A stretch of DNA of 30,835 nt. It comes from an uncultured Angelakisella sp. (GTDB taxonomy: Bacteria; Bacillota; Clostridia; Oscillospirales; Ruminococcaceae). A program made the position numbers and the translations under genes. Position 1 is the stretch's first letter. The number at the start of each line of letters is the position of its first letter. Shown here one piece after another: positions 1 to 8,192 of this stretch. The notes under the pieces are model-generated. The model made no database searches, had not been told where the DNA came from, and saw only the letters and a list, made by a program, of their open reading frames with translations. The stretch lies in NCBI GenBank assembly GCA_910585535.1, contig CAJUFK010000027.1, positions 1 to 30,835 on the forward strand, given 5' to 3'.

Positions 1-105
1 GCGACCAGGGCGCCGCCCTGGACCTGCAGCCCTGACGGGGCTTTGCCCCTTCGGGCACGTGGGCTACGCCCAGCCTTTGAAAAGGCTTGAGCGAAACTTT
101 TAGAC
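1..105 (-). repeat. R2 structured dispersed repeat, copy 1
   Basis: Read on the minus strand, this stretch matches 29900-29983 on the plus strand. Both copies hold a chain of small hairpins: CCTTTT-c-AAAGG, TGGGC-GTA-GCCCA, a GTGCCC-GAA hairpin, and the near-perfect CCAGGGCG-n-CGCCCTGG. The middle base of the last one differs between copies while the arms are kept. This copy has an extra GGGGC-aaa-GCCCC hairpin. It lies beyond the 3' end of the methyltransferase gene (stop at 303) and is oriented with that gene. The copy may continue past the window edge. No function is known to me. Confidence 0.75.
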
Positions 106-190
106 CCTCCGTTACGCAGTGGTTATCGTGGGTCCTGCCTGGAGTCTTAACGGCGTTTTGTCCGAAGCGCAAAATCGCCCCCCGCAACCT

Positions 191-311
191 AGCAAGGGGC
201 GACTTCTACCTTCCGCTTTTTACAGCTTCCGACTCCAGGCACAACTTAGGGCCTGGCACAACCCTTAGCCGCGGAGCGGCGGGGAGGGTGTGCCTGCGGG
301 CGCTAGCCCGC
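191..311 (-). repeat. R1 dispersed repeat, copy A (after the methyltransferase gene)
   Basis: A unit of about 120 bp that recurs at 5956-6301 and 22383-22694. On the minus strand it starts with the hairpin GCGGGC-TAGC-GCCCGC (296-311), followed by ACACCCTCC, a CCGCCGCTCCGCGGC near-palindrome, two GTTGTGCC direct repeats and the GCTGTAAAAAGCGG segment. The TAG of the hairpin loop is the in-frame stop codon of the methyltransferase. There is no U-run, so it does not look like an intrinsic terminator. The rest of 1-302 holds only this unit, R2 and about 90 bp of unassigned sequence. Confidence 0.85.
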
Positions 312-1169
312 CCAAATGGCTGTGGCCCCGCAGGGCAGCACAAAGCCGGTGGCCTCCACCGGGAGACCGATCTCATCCGCTGTTACCAGGCCCCCGGCGT
401 ACCGGCGGCCCACTGTCACGCCTAGGATGTAGGACATCACCGACGGGGACAGCCCGGTGGTGTAGGAGTTCACCGCGAAGAACAGGGGATCAGCGGTCAG
501 CGCCCCGGCGCAGAGTTCCACCAGGCTGTAGATGCTGTCCTCCAGCTTCCAGACCTCCCCGCCCGGCCCCCGGCCATAGGAGGGCGGGTCCATGATAATG
601 GCGTCATACCGGCTTCCCCGGCGGATCTCCCGCTCCACAAACTTCCGGCAGTCGTCTACAATCCACCGGATGGGCTTGTCCAACAGGCCGGAAAGGGCCT
701 GGTTCTCCCGGGCCCAGGCCACCATCCCCTTGCTGGCGTCCACATGGCAGACACTGGCCCCGGCGGCGGCGCAGGCCAGGGTGGCCCCCCCGGTGTAGGC
801 GAAAAGGTTCAGCACCCGAACAGGCCGCCCGGCTTTCCGGATAAGGTCCCCAAAGAGGTCCCAGTTCACCCCCTGTTCCGGGAACAGGCCGGTGTGCTTA
901 AACCCCGTGGGGCTGATCTTGAACCGCAGGTTCTCCCCATAGGCGATGGTCCAAAACTCCCGGATCCGGCTGCGGAACTCCCACTGGCCGCCCCCCTTCT
1001 GGGAGCGGTGATAATGGGCGTCGGCCCTTTGCCAGGCCGGGCCCTTTTCGGTCTGCCAAATCACCTGGGGGTCGGGGCGGATGAGGGTGACCTCCCCCCA
1101 CCGCTCCAGCTTTTCCCCTTCGCTGGCATCCAGAAGGGCAAAATCCCGCCAGCCTGCGGCCACCCTCAC
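303..1169 (-). CDS. Class I SAM-dependent methyltransferase, RlmI/RlmK-like
   Basis: A 288-residue protein of the RlmI/RlmK-type rRNA cytosine/guanine methyltransferase group (PF10672-like core). Motif I is VLNLFAYTGGA at residues 119-129 (SAM binding) and motif IV is DPPSY at 194-198 (catalytic loop). The N-terminal 100 residues are a short beta-rich region without an obvious PUA domain, so it is shorter than full RlmI (about 390 aa). The predicted product is a cytoplasmic rRNA base methyltransferase; the target base cannot be read from sequence. It starts at GTG 1169, which overlaps the glmM stop by 4 bases (GTGA), indicating translational coupling. Its TAG stop lies in the loop of the R1 repeat hairpin, so the last codons abut the repeat. 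Confidence 0.85.
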   Translation of the reverse strand: MRVAAGWRDFALLDASEGEKLERWGEVTLIRPDPQVIWQTEKGPAWQRADAHYHRSQKGGGQWEFRSRIREFWTIAYGENLRFKISPTGFKHTGLFPEQGVNWDLFGDLIRKAGRPVRVLNLFAYTGGATLACAAAGASVCHVDASKGMVAWARENQALSGLLDKPIRWIVDDCRKFVEREIRRGSRYDAIIMDPPSYGRGPGGEVWKLEDSIYSLVELCAGALTADPLFFAVNSYTTGLSPSVMSYILGVTVGRRYAGGLVTADEIGLPVEATGFVLPCGATAIWAG

Positions 1170-2524
1170 GAGAGGGTCTCCCGAATGGCCCCGACGATCC
1201 GGTTGGCAATGGCGGTGATCTGCTCCTGATCGGGGCCCTCCACCATCACCCGGATCAGGGGCTCGGTGCCGGAGGGCCGGATCAGCACCCGGCCCTTGCC
1301 GGCCAGCTCCTCTTCACAGGCCCGGACGGCGGCGGTAATCTCCAGGCTCTCCGCCAGCCCGGCCTTCATATCCACGGTGGCCTCCATATTCACCAGCACC
1401 TGGGGCAGAATGGTGATGACCTTTGTCAGCTGGCTCAACGGCTTGCCGGTGTCCTTCATCACCCGCATCAGCTGGATGGCCGAAAGCTGGCCGTCCCCGG
1501 TGGTCATGTAGTCGGTGAAGATGATGTGCCCCGACTGCTCCCCGCCGATGTTGTACCCCTGGGCCAACATAGTCTCCAGGACGTACCGGTCCCCCACCTT
1601 GGTGGTTTTGACCGTTACGCCGTTTTCCTTGGCGAAGTTCATAAAACCGTAGTTGCTCATCACCGTCACCACGGCGGTGTCATGGCAGAGGGTCCCCTGG
1701 CGCTTCATTTCGGTGGCGAAAATGGCGATCATCTGGTCTCCGTCCACCAGGTTCCCCTTCTCGTCCACCGCCAGGCACCGGTCGGCGTCCCCGTCAAAGG
1801 CAACCCCCAGGTGGTACCCCCCAGCCTTCACCCGGTCCCGGAGATTTTCAATGTGGGTGGATCCGCAGTCCTGGTTGACGTTCACCCCGTCGGGCTCCCG
1901 GCAGATGACGTCGGCGTCGGCCCCCAGAAGGGCGAACAGCTCCCTGGCGGTGCGGCTGGCGGAGCCGTTGGCGCAGTCGGCCAGCACCTTCATCCCCCGG
2001 AGGGGCTGCTCCCCGGGGACCGTGCCGGCGATGTGTCGGATGTACTCCACCGCCAGGTCCTCCCCCTGGGTGTGGCGGCCGATCTCCCCCGCCTCCGCCT
2101 TGTGCATGGGGATGGCGTCGTCCAGGATCATGTCCTCGATCTCCGCCTCCTGGTCGTCGGTGAGCTTATACCCCTTGGAGCCAAAGATCTTGATGCCGTT
2201 AAACTGAAAAGGGTTGTGGCTGGCGGAGATCATCACCCCGGCGTCCATCCCGTGGGCCACGGTGAGGTAGGCCACGGCGGGGGTGGGGACCACCCCCAGG
2301 GAGACGCAGTCCGCCCCCCCGGCGCAGAGCCCCGCCGCCAGGGCGGCCTCGATCATATCCGAGGAGAGCCGGGTATCCTTGCCGATAAAGACCCGAGGCT
2401 TGCGGTCCCCCAGCCGCTCCCGCAGGACGGTGGCCAGGGCCTGGCCCACCTGGGCGCTGCGCTGGATGGAGAGGTCCCGGTTGGCCACCCCCCGGATGCC
2501 GTCGGTGCCAAATAGTCTTCCCAT
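1166..2524 (-). CDS. glmM: Phosphoglucosamine mutase
   Basis: A 452-residue full-length GlmM. It converts glucosamine-6-phosphate to glucosamine-1-phosphate in the cytoplasm, feeding UDP-GlcNAc for peptidoglycan. The family signatures are in order: the N-terminal GTDGIRG (residues 6-12), the phosphoserine loop ISASHNP with Ser102, the metal loop DGDADR near 243-248, the sugar-binding GEQSGH near 325, and the C-terminal phosphate-binding RPSGTEP near 420. The ATG at 2524 follows a GGAGG site. A sigma-A-like promoter sits in the 75-base gap from the upstream lipoprotein gene. Having glmM in the same run as rapZ is notable because RapZ controls amino-sugar synthesis in enterobacteria, but a functional link here is inference. 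Confidence 0.97.
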   Translation of the reverse strand: MGRLFGTDGIRGVANRDLSIQRSAQVGQALATVLRERLGDRKPRVFIGKDTRLSSDMIEAALAAGLCAGGADCVSLGVVPTPAVAYLTVAHGMDAGVMISASHNPFQFNGIKIFGSKGYKLTDDQEAEIEDMILDDAIPMHKAEAGEIGRHTQGEDLAVEYIRHIAGTVPGEQPLRGMKVLADCANGSASRTARELFALLGADADVICREPDGVNVNQDCGSTHIENLRDRVKAGGYHLGVAFDGDADRCLAVDEKGNLVDGDQMIAIFATEMKRQGTLCHDTAVVTVMSNYGFMNFAKENGVTVKTTKVGDRYVLETMLAQGYNIGGEQSGHIIFTDYMTTGDGQLSAIQLMRVMKDTGKPLSQLTKVITILPQVLVNMEATVDMKAGLAESLEITAAVRACEEELAGKGRVLIRPSGTEPLIRVMVEGPDQEQITAIANRIVGAIRETLS

Positions 2525-2557
2525 AGTAAGTACCTCCGTTTTTCTAGTTGATATGCT

Positions 2558-2586
2558 ATCTTATGGCAAAACCGGTTTTTTGTGAA
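2558..2586 (-). promoter_or_regulatory. Candidate sigma-A promoter for glmM
   Basis: On the minus strand, TTCACA (2581-2586) and TAAGAT (2558-2563) are separated by 17 bases, about 34 bases before the glmM start. The spacer contains the perfect palindrome AAAACCGGTTTT. This would let glmM and the methyltransferase be transcribed independently of rapZ and the lipoprotein gene. Confidence 0.5.
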
Positions 2587-2599
2587 AAAAATCGGGCCG

Positions 2600-4693
2600 T
2601 CAGCTTGCTAAAAATAAAATTTCGCCGGTGGGGAGGGCTACAATGGGCCAAATGGGCCCCATTCGCTCTGGAAGGGGAAGATGGGTGGGCGGGCCCTCCG
2701 GGGGCCGAGCCCCCTCCAAGGGGAGAGAATCCTCCACCGGAGCCTGGGACAGAAGATTGTTCTGTCTCCCTCCGTTATTGTTCCGCGCTTCCACATCCAC
2801 TTGCCAGGTAAACCGCTGTGCGCCGCCTTCCAGGGGGAGGTCGCAGAGGATGGTCTGTTCCTCCGGAAGGTAGATACAGGGCAGGTTCGGGTGTTCCGGC
2901 AGCTGGGGATGGACCACCCACTCATTCCAGCTGTTCAAGCCGTACTCTGTCAAACACCAGCGGGGCAGGTAATATTGTCTGGCGGCAGTGCTATAGGTCA
3001 ACCCTTCATAAAGGAAGGTGTCCTCCGACACGAAACGATAGCGGTATTCCCCGGGGAACCAGTGCTTCCATTCCCACTTTGTCCCGTCAAAGTTTTTTTC
3101 GTATGACAGGTTAAAGAGAAGATTTTCCCGGATGTCATAGACCGAAAGGGCCGCCTGTCCTCCTTCATCCCGGGTGGAGAGCAGCACCCGGTCCCCCGAA
3201 GGGCTGACGGCCTCCGGGACCAGGCCGTTCCAGAAGCCGGGATACCGGACCAAGGTCGTCTGGCCGCTCTCCAAAGAGAAGCGGTAAAGGGAAAGGCGGT
3301 GGCCGCCGGTGTTTCCTACCGCCCCGGCCAATTCCCCCGGTTGTTCCGGATCCTCCTGGGGCAGGGTTTCCACGGGGTCCCTCGCCAGGAAGAGCAGTTC
3401 CCCGCCGGGGAGCGTAGCGATAGGGTAAGGCCGCCCGCTATCCCACTCCTGGTAGCGGGCCGCCATCTCCTGGGGCAGGGGGACATATCCCCCCTCTCCG
3501 TCGGGCATGACGGCAAAAACCGGGGTGTACCCCCGGAGGCTATCCACCGGAAAAGCGGGGGCCTTTTGGACCTCCCCCAGCCTGATGGTTTCTCCCGCCG
3601 CCGGGGACCAGACCACCTCCCGGTATTCCGGTCCGGGCCCGCGATGTTCCATGGCGCTTCGGATGACGAAGGAATCGTCCTCCCGGATCTCCGCCAGCCA
3701 AGTGTCCTCAAAGTATCCCCGGCCCTTTTCTCCCCCTTCCGGCACGGGGTCCCCTGTCAGCATCAGGGGCCCGCTGGCCAGGGTGGTCAGCTCGTCCTTG
3801 TGGATGTCATAGGCCATAAGCTGGAAGTTGTCCTGGTCCCAGTCATCCTCAGTGTAGTACATCACCCCGTCCCGGATCAGGTAGGGGGTGGCGGCGATGG
3901 GGATGCCGCCGTTCTTCCCCGGCCAGCGGGCAAGAAGTTTCCCGGTCTCCACATCCCAGGTGACCCACTCCTGGTCCTCCTCGGTCTTGTAGACGTGTCC
4001 CAGCACGGCGTTTTCCTCCGCCCACCAGATACAGCTGGCGCTCCATGAGCCCTCCTGTTCCCCCACAGGAGACTCCAGTTCCAAAAACCGGGCGGTCACC
4101 TTGCCGTCCGCCCCGATGTCATAAAGGTGGAGGTGTTCCTTCCCCGGCGTTTCCTCATCGCAGATGTCCTGGTACAAAAAAGTATTTTCGTTCACAAAGC
4201 GGTAAGTGCAGGAGCCGTACCCCGGGAACCAGTGGGCATCCTTCCAGCTTCCATAGGGGCCCTCGATGGTCCGCTCCAGGTTCACCAGCCGGTCCTCCTT
4301 GATGTCGTACAGGGAGAGTGCCACCACCCGGCGGCTGGGCGCCCCGTCCCAGCTGGAGAGCAGCACCCGGTTCCCCGAAGGGCTGACGCTCTCCACCTCC
4401 CGGCCGTTCCAGAAGTCCTCCTCCCGCACCGTCCGGAGGATTCCAGTCCCCGGTTCCATGGCGTAAAGAGTCAGCCGGTGTCCTGGGGTGTAGTACCCAT
4501 CCGCCCCGGCCAGGGCGTCCGGCAGTTCAGGCTCCGGCTCCGGGGAAGCGGGGGGTTCCGCCGGGCTCTCCGGGGCAGGCCGTCCGTCGCTCTTTGAAGA
4601 GGGCGGCGGGGGCGCAGGGCTTTCCGTCGGGTTGGCACACCCCGCCACGAGACAGAAAATTAGGAACAGAGGGAGAAGCCTCTTTCCAGCCAT
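2600..4693 (-). CDS. Lipoprotein with duplicated beta-propeller-like region
   Basis: A 697-residue predicted secreted lipoprotein of unknown function. The start at ATG 4693 is chosen over the upstream ATG at 4750 because an AGGAGG site lies 8 bases before it and the signal peptide begins there. The lipobox LVAG-C gives Cys19, followed by a Pro/Ser/Glu-rich linker (about 20-62). Two homologous units follow, at about 66-440 and 463-697. They share GHRL-LY, FWNG, the SPSG-RVLLS segment, a YDI segment, HWFPG, YRFV-E-TFLY and a closing LP-GE-LFLA. The second unit lacks the counterpart of about 255-400. Repeats of this kind resemble WD40/TolB-like propeller blades. It sits between rapZ and glmM on the same strand, suggesting an envelope role, but no specific function can be assigned. 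Confidence 0.8.
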   Translation of the reverse strand: MAGKRLLPLFLIFCLVAGCANPTESPAPPPPSSKSDGRPAPESPAEPPASPEPEPELPDALAGADGYYTPGHRLTLYAMEPGTGILRTVREEDFWNGREVESVSPSGNRVLLSSWDGAPSRRVVALSLYDIKEDRLVNLERTIEGPYGSWKDAHWFPGYGSCTYRFVNENTFLYQDICDEETPGKEHLHLYDIGADGKVTARFLELESPVGEQEGSWSASCIWWAEENAVLGHVYKTEEDQEWVTWDVETGKLLARWPGKNGGIPIAATPYLIRDGVMYYTEDDWDQDNFQLMAYDIHKDELTTLASGPLMLTGDPVPEGGEKGRGYFEDTWLAEIREDDSFVIRSAMEHRGPGPEYREVVWSPAAGETIRLGEVQKAPAFPVDSLRGYTPVFAVMPDGEGGYVPLPQEMAARYQEWDSGRPYPIATLPGGELLFLARDPVETLPQEDPEQPGELAGAVGNTGGHRLSLYRFSLESGQTTLVRYPGFWNGLVPEAVSPSGDRVLLSTRDEGGQAALSVYDIRENLLFNLSYEKNFDGTKWEWKHWFPGEYRYRFVSEDTFLYEGLTYSTAARQYYLPRWCLTEYGLNSWNEWVVHPQLPEHPNLPCIYLPEEQTILCDLPLEGGAQRFTWQVDVEARNNNGGRQNNLLSQAPVEDSLPLEGARPPEGPPTHLPLPERMGPIWPIVALPTGEILFLAS

Positions 4694-4794
4694 AGCAGCC
4701 TCCTTTCGTTCTCCACAGAAGCGCGCCCTAGGGGCGGCTTCCCGCTGCACAAGGGTCGTCCAAGTACAGCGCCAAACCGCTTGTAAATTCGCGG

Positions 4795-5670
4795 TCAGCC
4801 TGTCCCGTGGTTGTTCCGGCCCTTGTCCCGATGAGTGATAACCACCGGCGCCCCGCCTTCCCGAAGGTGTTCCCCGATGGCCTGGGCAAAGGCCACCGAG
4901 CGGTGGCGCCCGCCGGTGCAGCCCACGGCGATGGTCAAGCGGCTCTTCCCCTCCTGCAGGTATAGGGGGAGGAGGAAGTCCACCAGGTCAAAGAGCCGCT
5001 GTAACAGCTCCCGGCTTTGGGGGGCCGCCATGACATAGTCCCGGACGGGGGCCTCCAGGCCGGTATGCTCCTTTAGCTCCGGGACATAAAAGGGGTTGGG
5101 AAGGCAGCGCACGTCAAAGACCAGGTCCGCCTCCATGGGCAGGCCGTTCTTAAAGCCAAAGGAGATGCACTGCACCGTCATCCCCTGGGCCGGGGTGGAG
5201 AGGAAGGTCTCCACCACCCGCTCCCGCAGCTGGGCCGGGGTGGTCAGGCTGGTATCGAAAACGAAATCGGCCTCCTGCCGCGCCTGGGCCAGCAGGTCCC
5301 GCTCCTGGCGGATGGCGTCCTCGATGGTAAGGGCGCTGCGCTCCAGGAGGGGATGGCGGCGGCGCCCCTCCTTATACCTCCGCAGAAGGATCTCGTCGTC
5401 GGCGTCCAAGAAGAGGAGCCGGAAGGGGTAGCCCTCCTCCCGGAGGCGGCGGAGGGCGCCGGTAAAGTCCGCAAACATTTCGCCGCCACGGGAGTCCACC
5501 ACCATGGCCATACGCTGGGCGTTTCCCTGGGAGGTCCGGCCCAGCTGGGCGAATTTCTCCAGCATTTGGGGCGGGACATTATCCACGCAGAAGTACCCCA
5601 GATCCTCCAAGGTATTGACGACTTTGGATTTCCCTGCACCGGAAAGGCCGGTGACAATAATTAGCTCCAT
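4795..5670 (-). CDS. rapZ: RNase adapter / nucleotide-binding protein RapZ (YvcJ family)
   Basis: A 291-residue full-length RapZ/YvcJ. The N-terminal P-loop kinase-like domain has the Walker A GLSGAGKS (residues 8-15) and the DNVPP segment. The C-terminal domain carries the family signature GCTGGRHRSV near 256-265. In Escherichia coli the homologue directs RNase E to the GlmZ small RNA and binds glucosamine-6-phosphate. In Bacillus YvcJ hydrolyses GTP and affects competence. In most Firmicutes rapZ precedes yvcK and whiA; here they are absent from the window and it is followed by the propeller lipoprotein (101 bases on) and glmM. The ATG at 5670 has a GGGGAAG-type ribosome site and a good promoter just upstream. 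Confidence 0.95.
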   Translation of the reverse strand: MELIIVTGLSGAGKSKVVNTLEDLGYFCVDNVPPQMLEKFAQLGRTSQGNAQRMAMVVDSRGGEMFADFTGALRRLREEGYPFRLLFLDADDEILLRRYKEGRRRHPLLERSALTIEDAIRQERDLLAQARQEADFVFDTSLTTPAQLRERVVETFLSTPAQGMTVQCISFGFKNGLPMEADLVFDVRCLPNPFYVPELKEHTGLEAPVRDYVMAAPQSRELLQRLFDLVDFLLPLYLQEGKSRLTIAVGCTGGRHRSVAFAQAIGEHLREGGAPVVITHRDKGRNNHGTG

Positions 5671-5700
5671 CTCTCTTCCCCTTTGCTGACGGTTTTCTCC

Positions 5701-5729
5701 ATTATAACAAAGGGACGAAGGGAAAACAA
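5701..5729 (-). promoter_or_regulatory. Sigma-A promoter for rapZ
   Basis: On the minus strand, TTGTTT (5724-5729) and a perfect TATAAT (5701-5706) are spaced by 17 bases. The predicted transcript starts about 24 bases before the rapZ ATG. Confidence 0.75.
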
Positions 5730-5876
5730 TCCCTTCCGGGAGCTGGGGACTTGTGGTTTGCTTATTTGTATGGATGTGCCTTGGCGATTAGGGGGCTGCG
5801 GACGGCGGCTGCCCTTGTACGAGGCCGGTCTGGGGAGGTCCGTTCAAAAAGCGGGCCCCTGGGGGGGCCTGTTTTG

Positions 5877-5927
5877 AAAAAGAAGCTAAGAAAGGATGGC
5901 TTTGCATCCATTCTTAGCTTCTCTGTT
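5877..5927 (-). terminator. Bidirectional terminator, probably ending deoD transcripts
   Basis: A 12-bp stem, AGAAGCTAAGAA (5882-5893) with TTCTTAGCTTCT (5912-5923), is extended by an inner GGATG/CATCC stem. A T-run follows on the plus strand, and an A-run (5877-5882) gives a U-run on the minus strand. No plus-strand gene precedes it. The deoD gene reads leftward toward it, so this is most likely the deoD terminator. That would place the R1 repeat array inside the deoD 3' untranslated region. Confidence 0.75.
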
Positions 5928-5955
5928 TTTGGGCAGGCTCGTTTTGGGGAATTTC

Positions 5956-6301
5956 GCGCCTGTGGGCGCTAGCCCATCCTGGCAAGGGGCGATTTCTACT
6001 TTTCGCCTTTTACAGCTTCCGACTCCAGGCACAACCTAGGCCCCGGCTCAACCCTTAGGCGCGGAGCGCCGGGGAGGGTGTGCGGGCGGCCGCTGGGCCG
6101 CCGCGGAGCGCCGGGGAGGGTGTGCCTGTGGGCGCTAGCCCACCCTGGCAAGGGACGTTACTGCCTTCCGCCTTTTACAGCCCACGACTCCAGGCACAAC
6201 CTAGGTCCCGGCACAACCCTTAGGCGCGGAGCGCCGGGGAGGGTCTGCCAGCGGCCGCAGGGCCGCCGCCGGGGAGGGTGTGCGTGTGGGCGCTAGCCCA
6301 C
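5956..6301 (-). repeat. R1 dispersed repeat, copy B (two units, after deoD)
   Basis: About two R1 units with rearranged ends. TAGC-loop hairpins (minus-strand reading) lie at 5963-5976, 6128-6143 and 6286-6301. The last two are GTGGGC-TAGC-GCCCAC, differing from copy A by a compensated base pair. At two junctions the TAGC hairpin is replaced by a GGCGGCC/GGCCGCC hairpin, and the GGAGCGCCGGGGAGGGTGTG segment is duplicated there. The TAG of the rightmost hairpin is the deoD stop codon. The gap 5730-5876 to the left shows no gene or clear signal. Confidence 0.85.
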
Positions 6302-7003
6302 TGCGGTCTCAAGGGCGATGGTCATCATGTCCCGGAACTTTGTCTGGCGCTCTTCCGCCGTCATCGCCCGCTCCGAATCCCCAATCAGATCCGAAATGGT
6401 CAGCAGCCCCAACGCCTTTTTCTTCAAATATGCCGCGTTCATGTACAGCGCCGCACACTCCATCTCCGCGCAAAGAACCCCCATGTCCATCCACCGGTTG
6501 CTCCGCTCCGGATGGGCGCTGTAAAAAGTATCACTGGAAACTACGTTCCCCACCAGGAAGTTGCACCCCTGCTTTTCCGCCAGCCCTACCGCCGTCGAAA
6601 GCATCCCGAAATCCGCAATCGGCGCAAACGTCCCGGGAAGATCGTACTGCGCGCCGTAGTTGGAATCGGTGCAGGCCCCCTGGGCGATGACAATGTCCCC
6701 CAGATCCAGCCGGGGATCCATCCCCCCGGCGGAGCCGATGCGGATGATCTTTTCCACGTCGTAAAAAGCGAACAGCTCGTAACTGTAAATGCCCACCGAG
6801 GGCATCCCCATGCCGTGGCCCATTACCGAGACGGGGCGGCCCTTGTATTTGCCGGTGTAGCCGTTCATCCCCCGAACACTGGTGACCAGTTGGGCCTCTT
6901 CCAGGAAATTTTCCGCAATAAACTTTGCCCGCAGGGGATCCCCGGGCATCAGGCAGACCTTGGCAAACTGGCCTTTTTCAGCCGCGTTGTGGGGTGTACT
7001 CAT
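6293..7003 (-). CDS. deoD: Purine-nucleoside phosphorylase, DeoD type
   Basis: A 236-residue hexameric-type purine nucleoside phosphorylase, which cleaves purine (deoxy)nucleosides with phosphate in the cytoplasm for salvage. Family marks are PGDPLRAK (about 20-27, phosphate and ribose binding), GHGMGMPS, RIGSAGG, the EMECAALY segment (Glu/Met contacts to ribose) and the catalytic Asp in ISDLIG near the C-terminus. The ATG at 7003 is preferred to the TTG at 7090 because AAAGGAGG lies 9 bases upstream and the family starts here. The upstream TTG would lie over the promoter. The stop codon is supplied by the loop of the R1 hairpin, and the gene diverges from the Na/Pi transporter gene. Confidence 0.95.
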   Translation of the reverse strand: MSTPHNAAEKGQFAKVCLMPGDPLRAKFIAENFLEEAQLVTSVRGMNGYTGKYKGRPVSVMGHGMGMPSVGIYSYELFAFYDVEKIIRIGSAGGMDPRLDLGDIVIAQGACTDSNYGAQYDLPGTFAPIADFGMLSTAVGLAEKQGCNFLVGNVVSSDTFYSAHPERSNRWMDMGVLCAEMECAALYMNAAYLKKKALGLLTISDLIGDSERAMTAEERQTKFRDMMTIALETAVG

Positions 7004-7065
7004 CTTTTTGTCCTCCTTTTTTTGGCCTTTGGTGAAGCCGCCCAGAACGGCTTTTTGTACCGTTC

Positions 7066-7078
7066 TCATTATAGCATA
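7066..7078 (-). promoter_or_regulatory. Extended -10 promoter for deoD
   Basis: On the minus strand a TATAAT box (7068-7073) is preceded by TGC, an extended -10 arrangement. The -35 region (TGGAAT at 17 bases) is weak. It lies 65 bases before the deoD ATG. Confidence 0.6.
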
Positions 7079-7107
7079 AAAGGAAGGCAAATTCCATAAA
7101 TAGTTTT

Positions 7108-7159
7108 AGAAGCTGTATTCATAACCTGTGAATACAGCTTCTTAGGGTGTGACCCTAAG
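7108..7159 (+). repeat. R3 hairpin element with a second adjacent hairpin
   Basis: A perfect 14-bp stem (7108-7121 with 7129-7142, loop TAACCTG) is followed at once by an 8-bp stem, CTTAGGGT-gtg-ACCCTAAG (7141-7159). The right arm TGTGAATACAGCTTCT recurs as a half-site at 22728-22745, before the kinase gene. It sits in the leader of the Na/Pi transporter gene. A poor U-tract (AGATTTT) follows, so attenuation is possible but unproven. Confidence 0.65.
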
Positions 7160-7187
7160 AGATTTTACCGGCAGGGGAGGGCTGTCC

Positions 7188-8189
7188 ATGGATCTTTTCG
7201 GCTTTCTTGGCCTCTTTGGCGGAGTGGCCCTTTTTCTTTACGGGATGTCCCTCCTTGGGGGCAGCCTGGCGGGGGTCTCCCGGGACTGGCTCCCGGGGCT
7301 GCTGAACCGCCTGGCGGGAAGCCCCCTTCGGGGGACCCTTCTGGGGGCGGCCGTCACCGCGGCTATCCAGTCCTCCTCCGCTGCCACGGTGATCGTGGTG
7401 GGCCTGGTGGACGCCAGGGTGATGAGCCTTCGCCAGGCCATCGGGGTAATCCTGGGGGCAAACCTGGGGACCACCGTCACCGCCCACCTCCTCTGCCTGG
7501 GGGGCGGGCCTGGATTGTTCCGCTTTCTCTCCCCCCAGGTCCTGGCCCCGGCGGCGGCTGTCCTGGGGATCCTCCTTTTTCTCCTGGCTAACGGGGACCG
7601 CCTTCGGGAGACGGGACAGCTTTTTTTGGGCTTTGGCATCCTTTTTACCGGAATGCTCCAGATGGAGGCGGCGGTGGCCCCTCTTCGGAGCAATCCCGCT
7701 TTTCCCCGCCTCTTTCAGACCATGAGCGACCCGCTTTTGGGCCTGCTGGCCGGGGCAGGGGTCACCGCTGTTATCCAGTCCTCCTCCGCCTCGGTGGGGA
7801 TCCTCCAGGCGCTTTCCTCCACCGGGGCGGTGACCTGGGGGGCCGCCATGCCCATCATCCTGGGGCAAAACGTCGGGACCTGCGTCACGCCGCTTCTGGC
7901 CGGAGTGGGGGCCTCTGTCAACGCCAAGCGGGCGGCGCTGGCCCACCTTCTTTTGAATCTGGCTGGGAGCGGGGTGTTTTTAGCGGGCCTCTATCTGCTC
8001 CGGGGCCTTGGTGCGCCGGCTTTTTGGGGAGAAGCGGTGGGTAAGGAGGGGGTTGCCTGGTTCCATACAGCCTTTAACCTGGCAGTGGTGGGGATGTTCC
8101 TTCCGCTGACAGGGACCTTGGAGCGGGTACTGATGAAGGTGGGCCAAAGGCCGGAAAGAGGGGCTTTGGCCCCCAGGGCGCCCCGTTAG
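7188..8189 (+). CDS. Na/Pi cotransporter family protein
   Basis: A 333-residue very hydrophobic membrane protein of the NptA/PF02690 family, predicted to import phosphate with sodium. It shows the two inverted repeats of the family, each with the QSSS signature (residues 61-64 and 197-200) followed by a G-N-GT segment. Many bacterial members carry a C-terminal PhoU domain; this one ends after the membrane part. The start at ATG 7188 has a GGGGAGGG ribosome site 6 bases upstream; the longer reading from GTG 7149 begins inside the R3 second hairpin and is less likely. Its 3' end meets the convergent amidase gene with only 3 bases between stops and no terminator visible. Confidence 0.9.
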   Translation: MDLFGFLGLFGGVALFLYGMSLLGGSLAGVSRDWLPGLLNRLAGSPLRGTLLGAAVTAAIQSSSAATVIVVGLVDARVMSLRQAIGVILGANLGTTVTAHLLCLGGGPGLFRFLSPQVLAPAAAVLGILLFLLANGDRLRETGQLFLGFGILFTGMLQMEAAVAPLRSNPAFPRLFQTMSDPLLGLLAGAGVTAVIQSSSASVGILQALSSTGAVTWGAAMPIILGQNVGTCVTPLLAGVGASVNAKRAALAHLLLNLAGSGVFLAGLYLLRGLGAPAFWGEAVGKEGVAWFHTAFNLAVVGMFLPLTGTLERVLMKVGQRPERGALAPRAPR

Positions 8190-8192
8190 CCG

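Noticed and set aside
1526..2515. Plus-strand open frame opposite glmM
   Set aside because: Antisense shadow of a conserved, full-length glmM.
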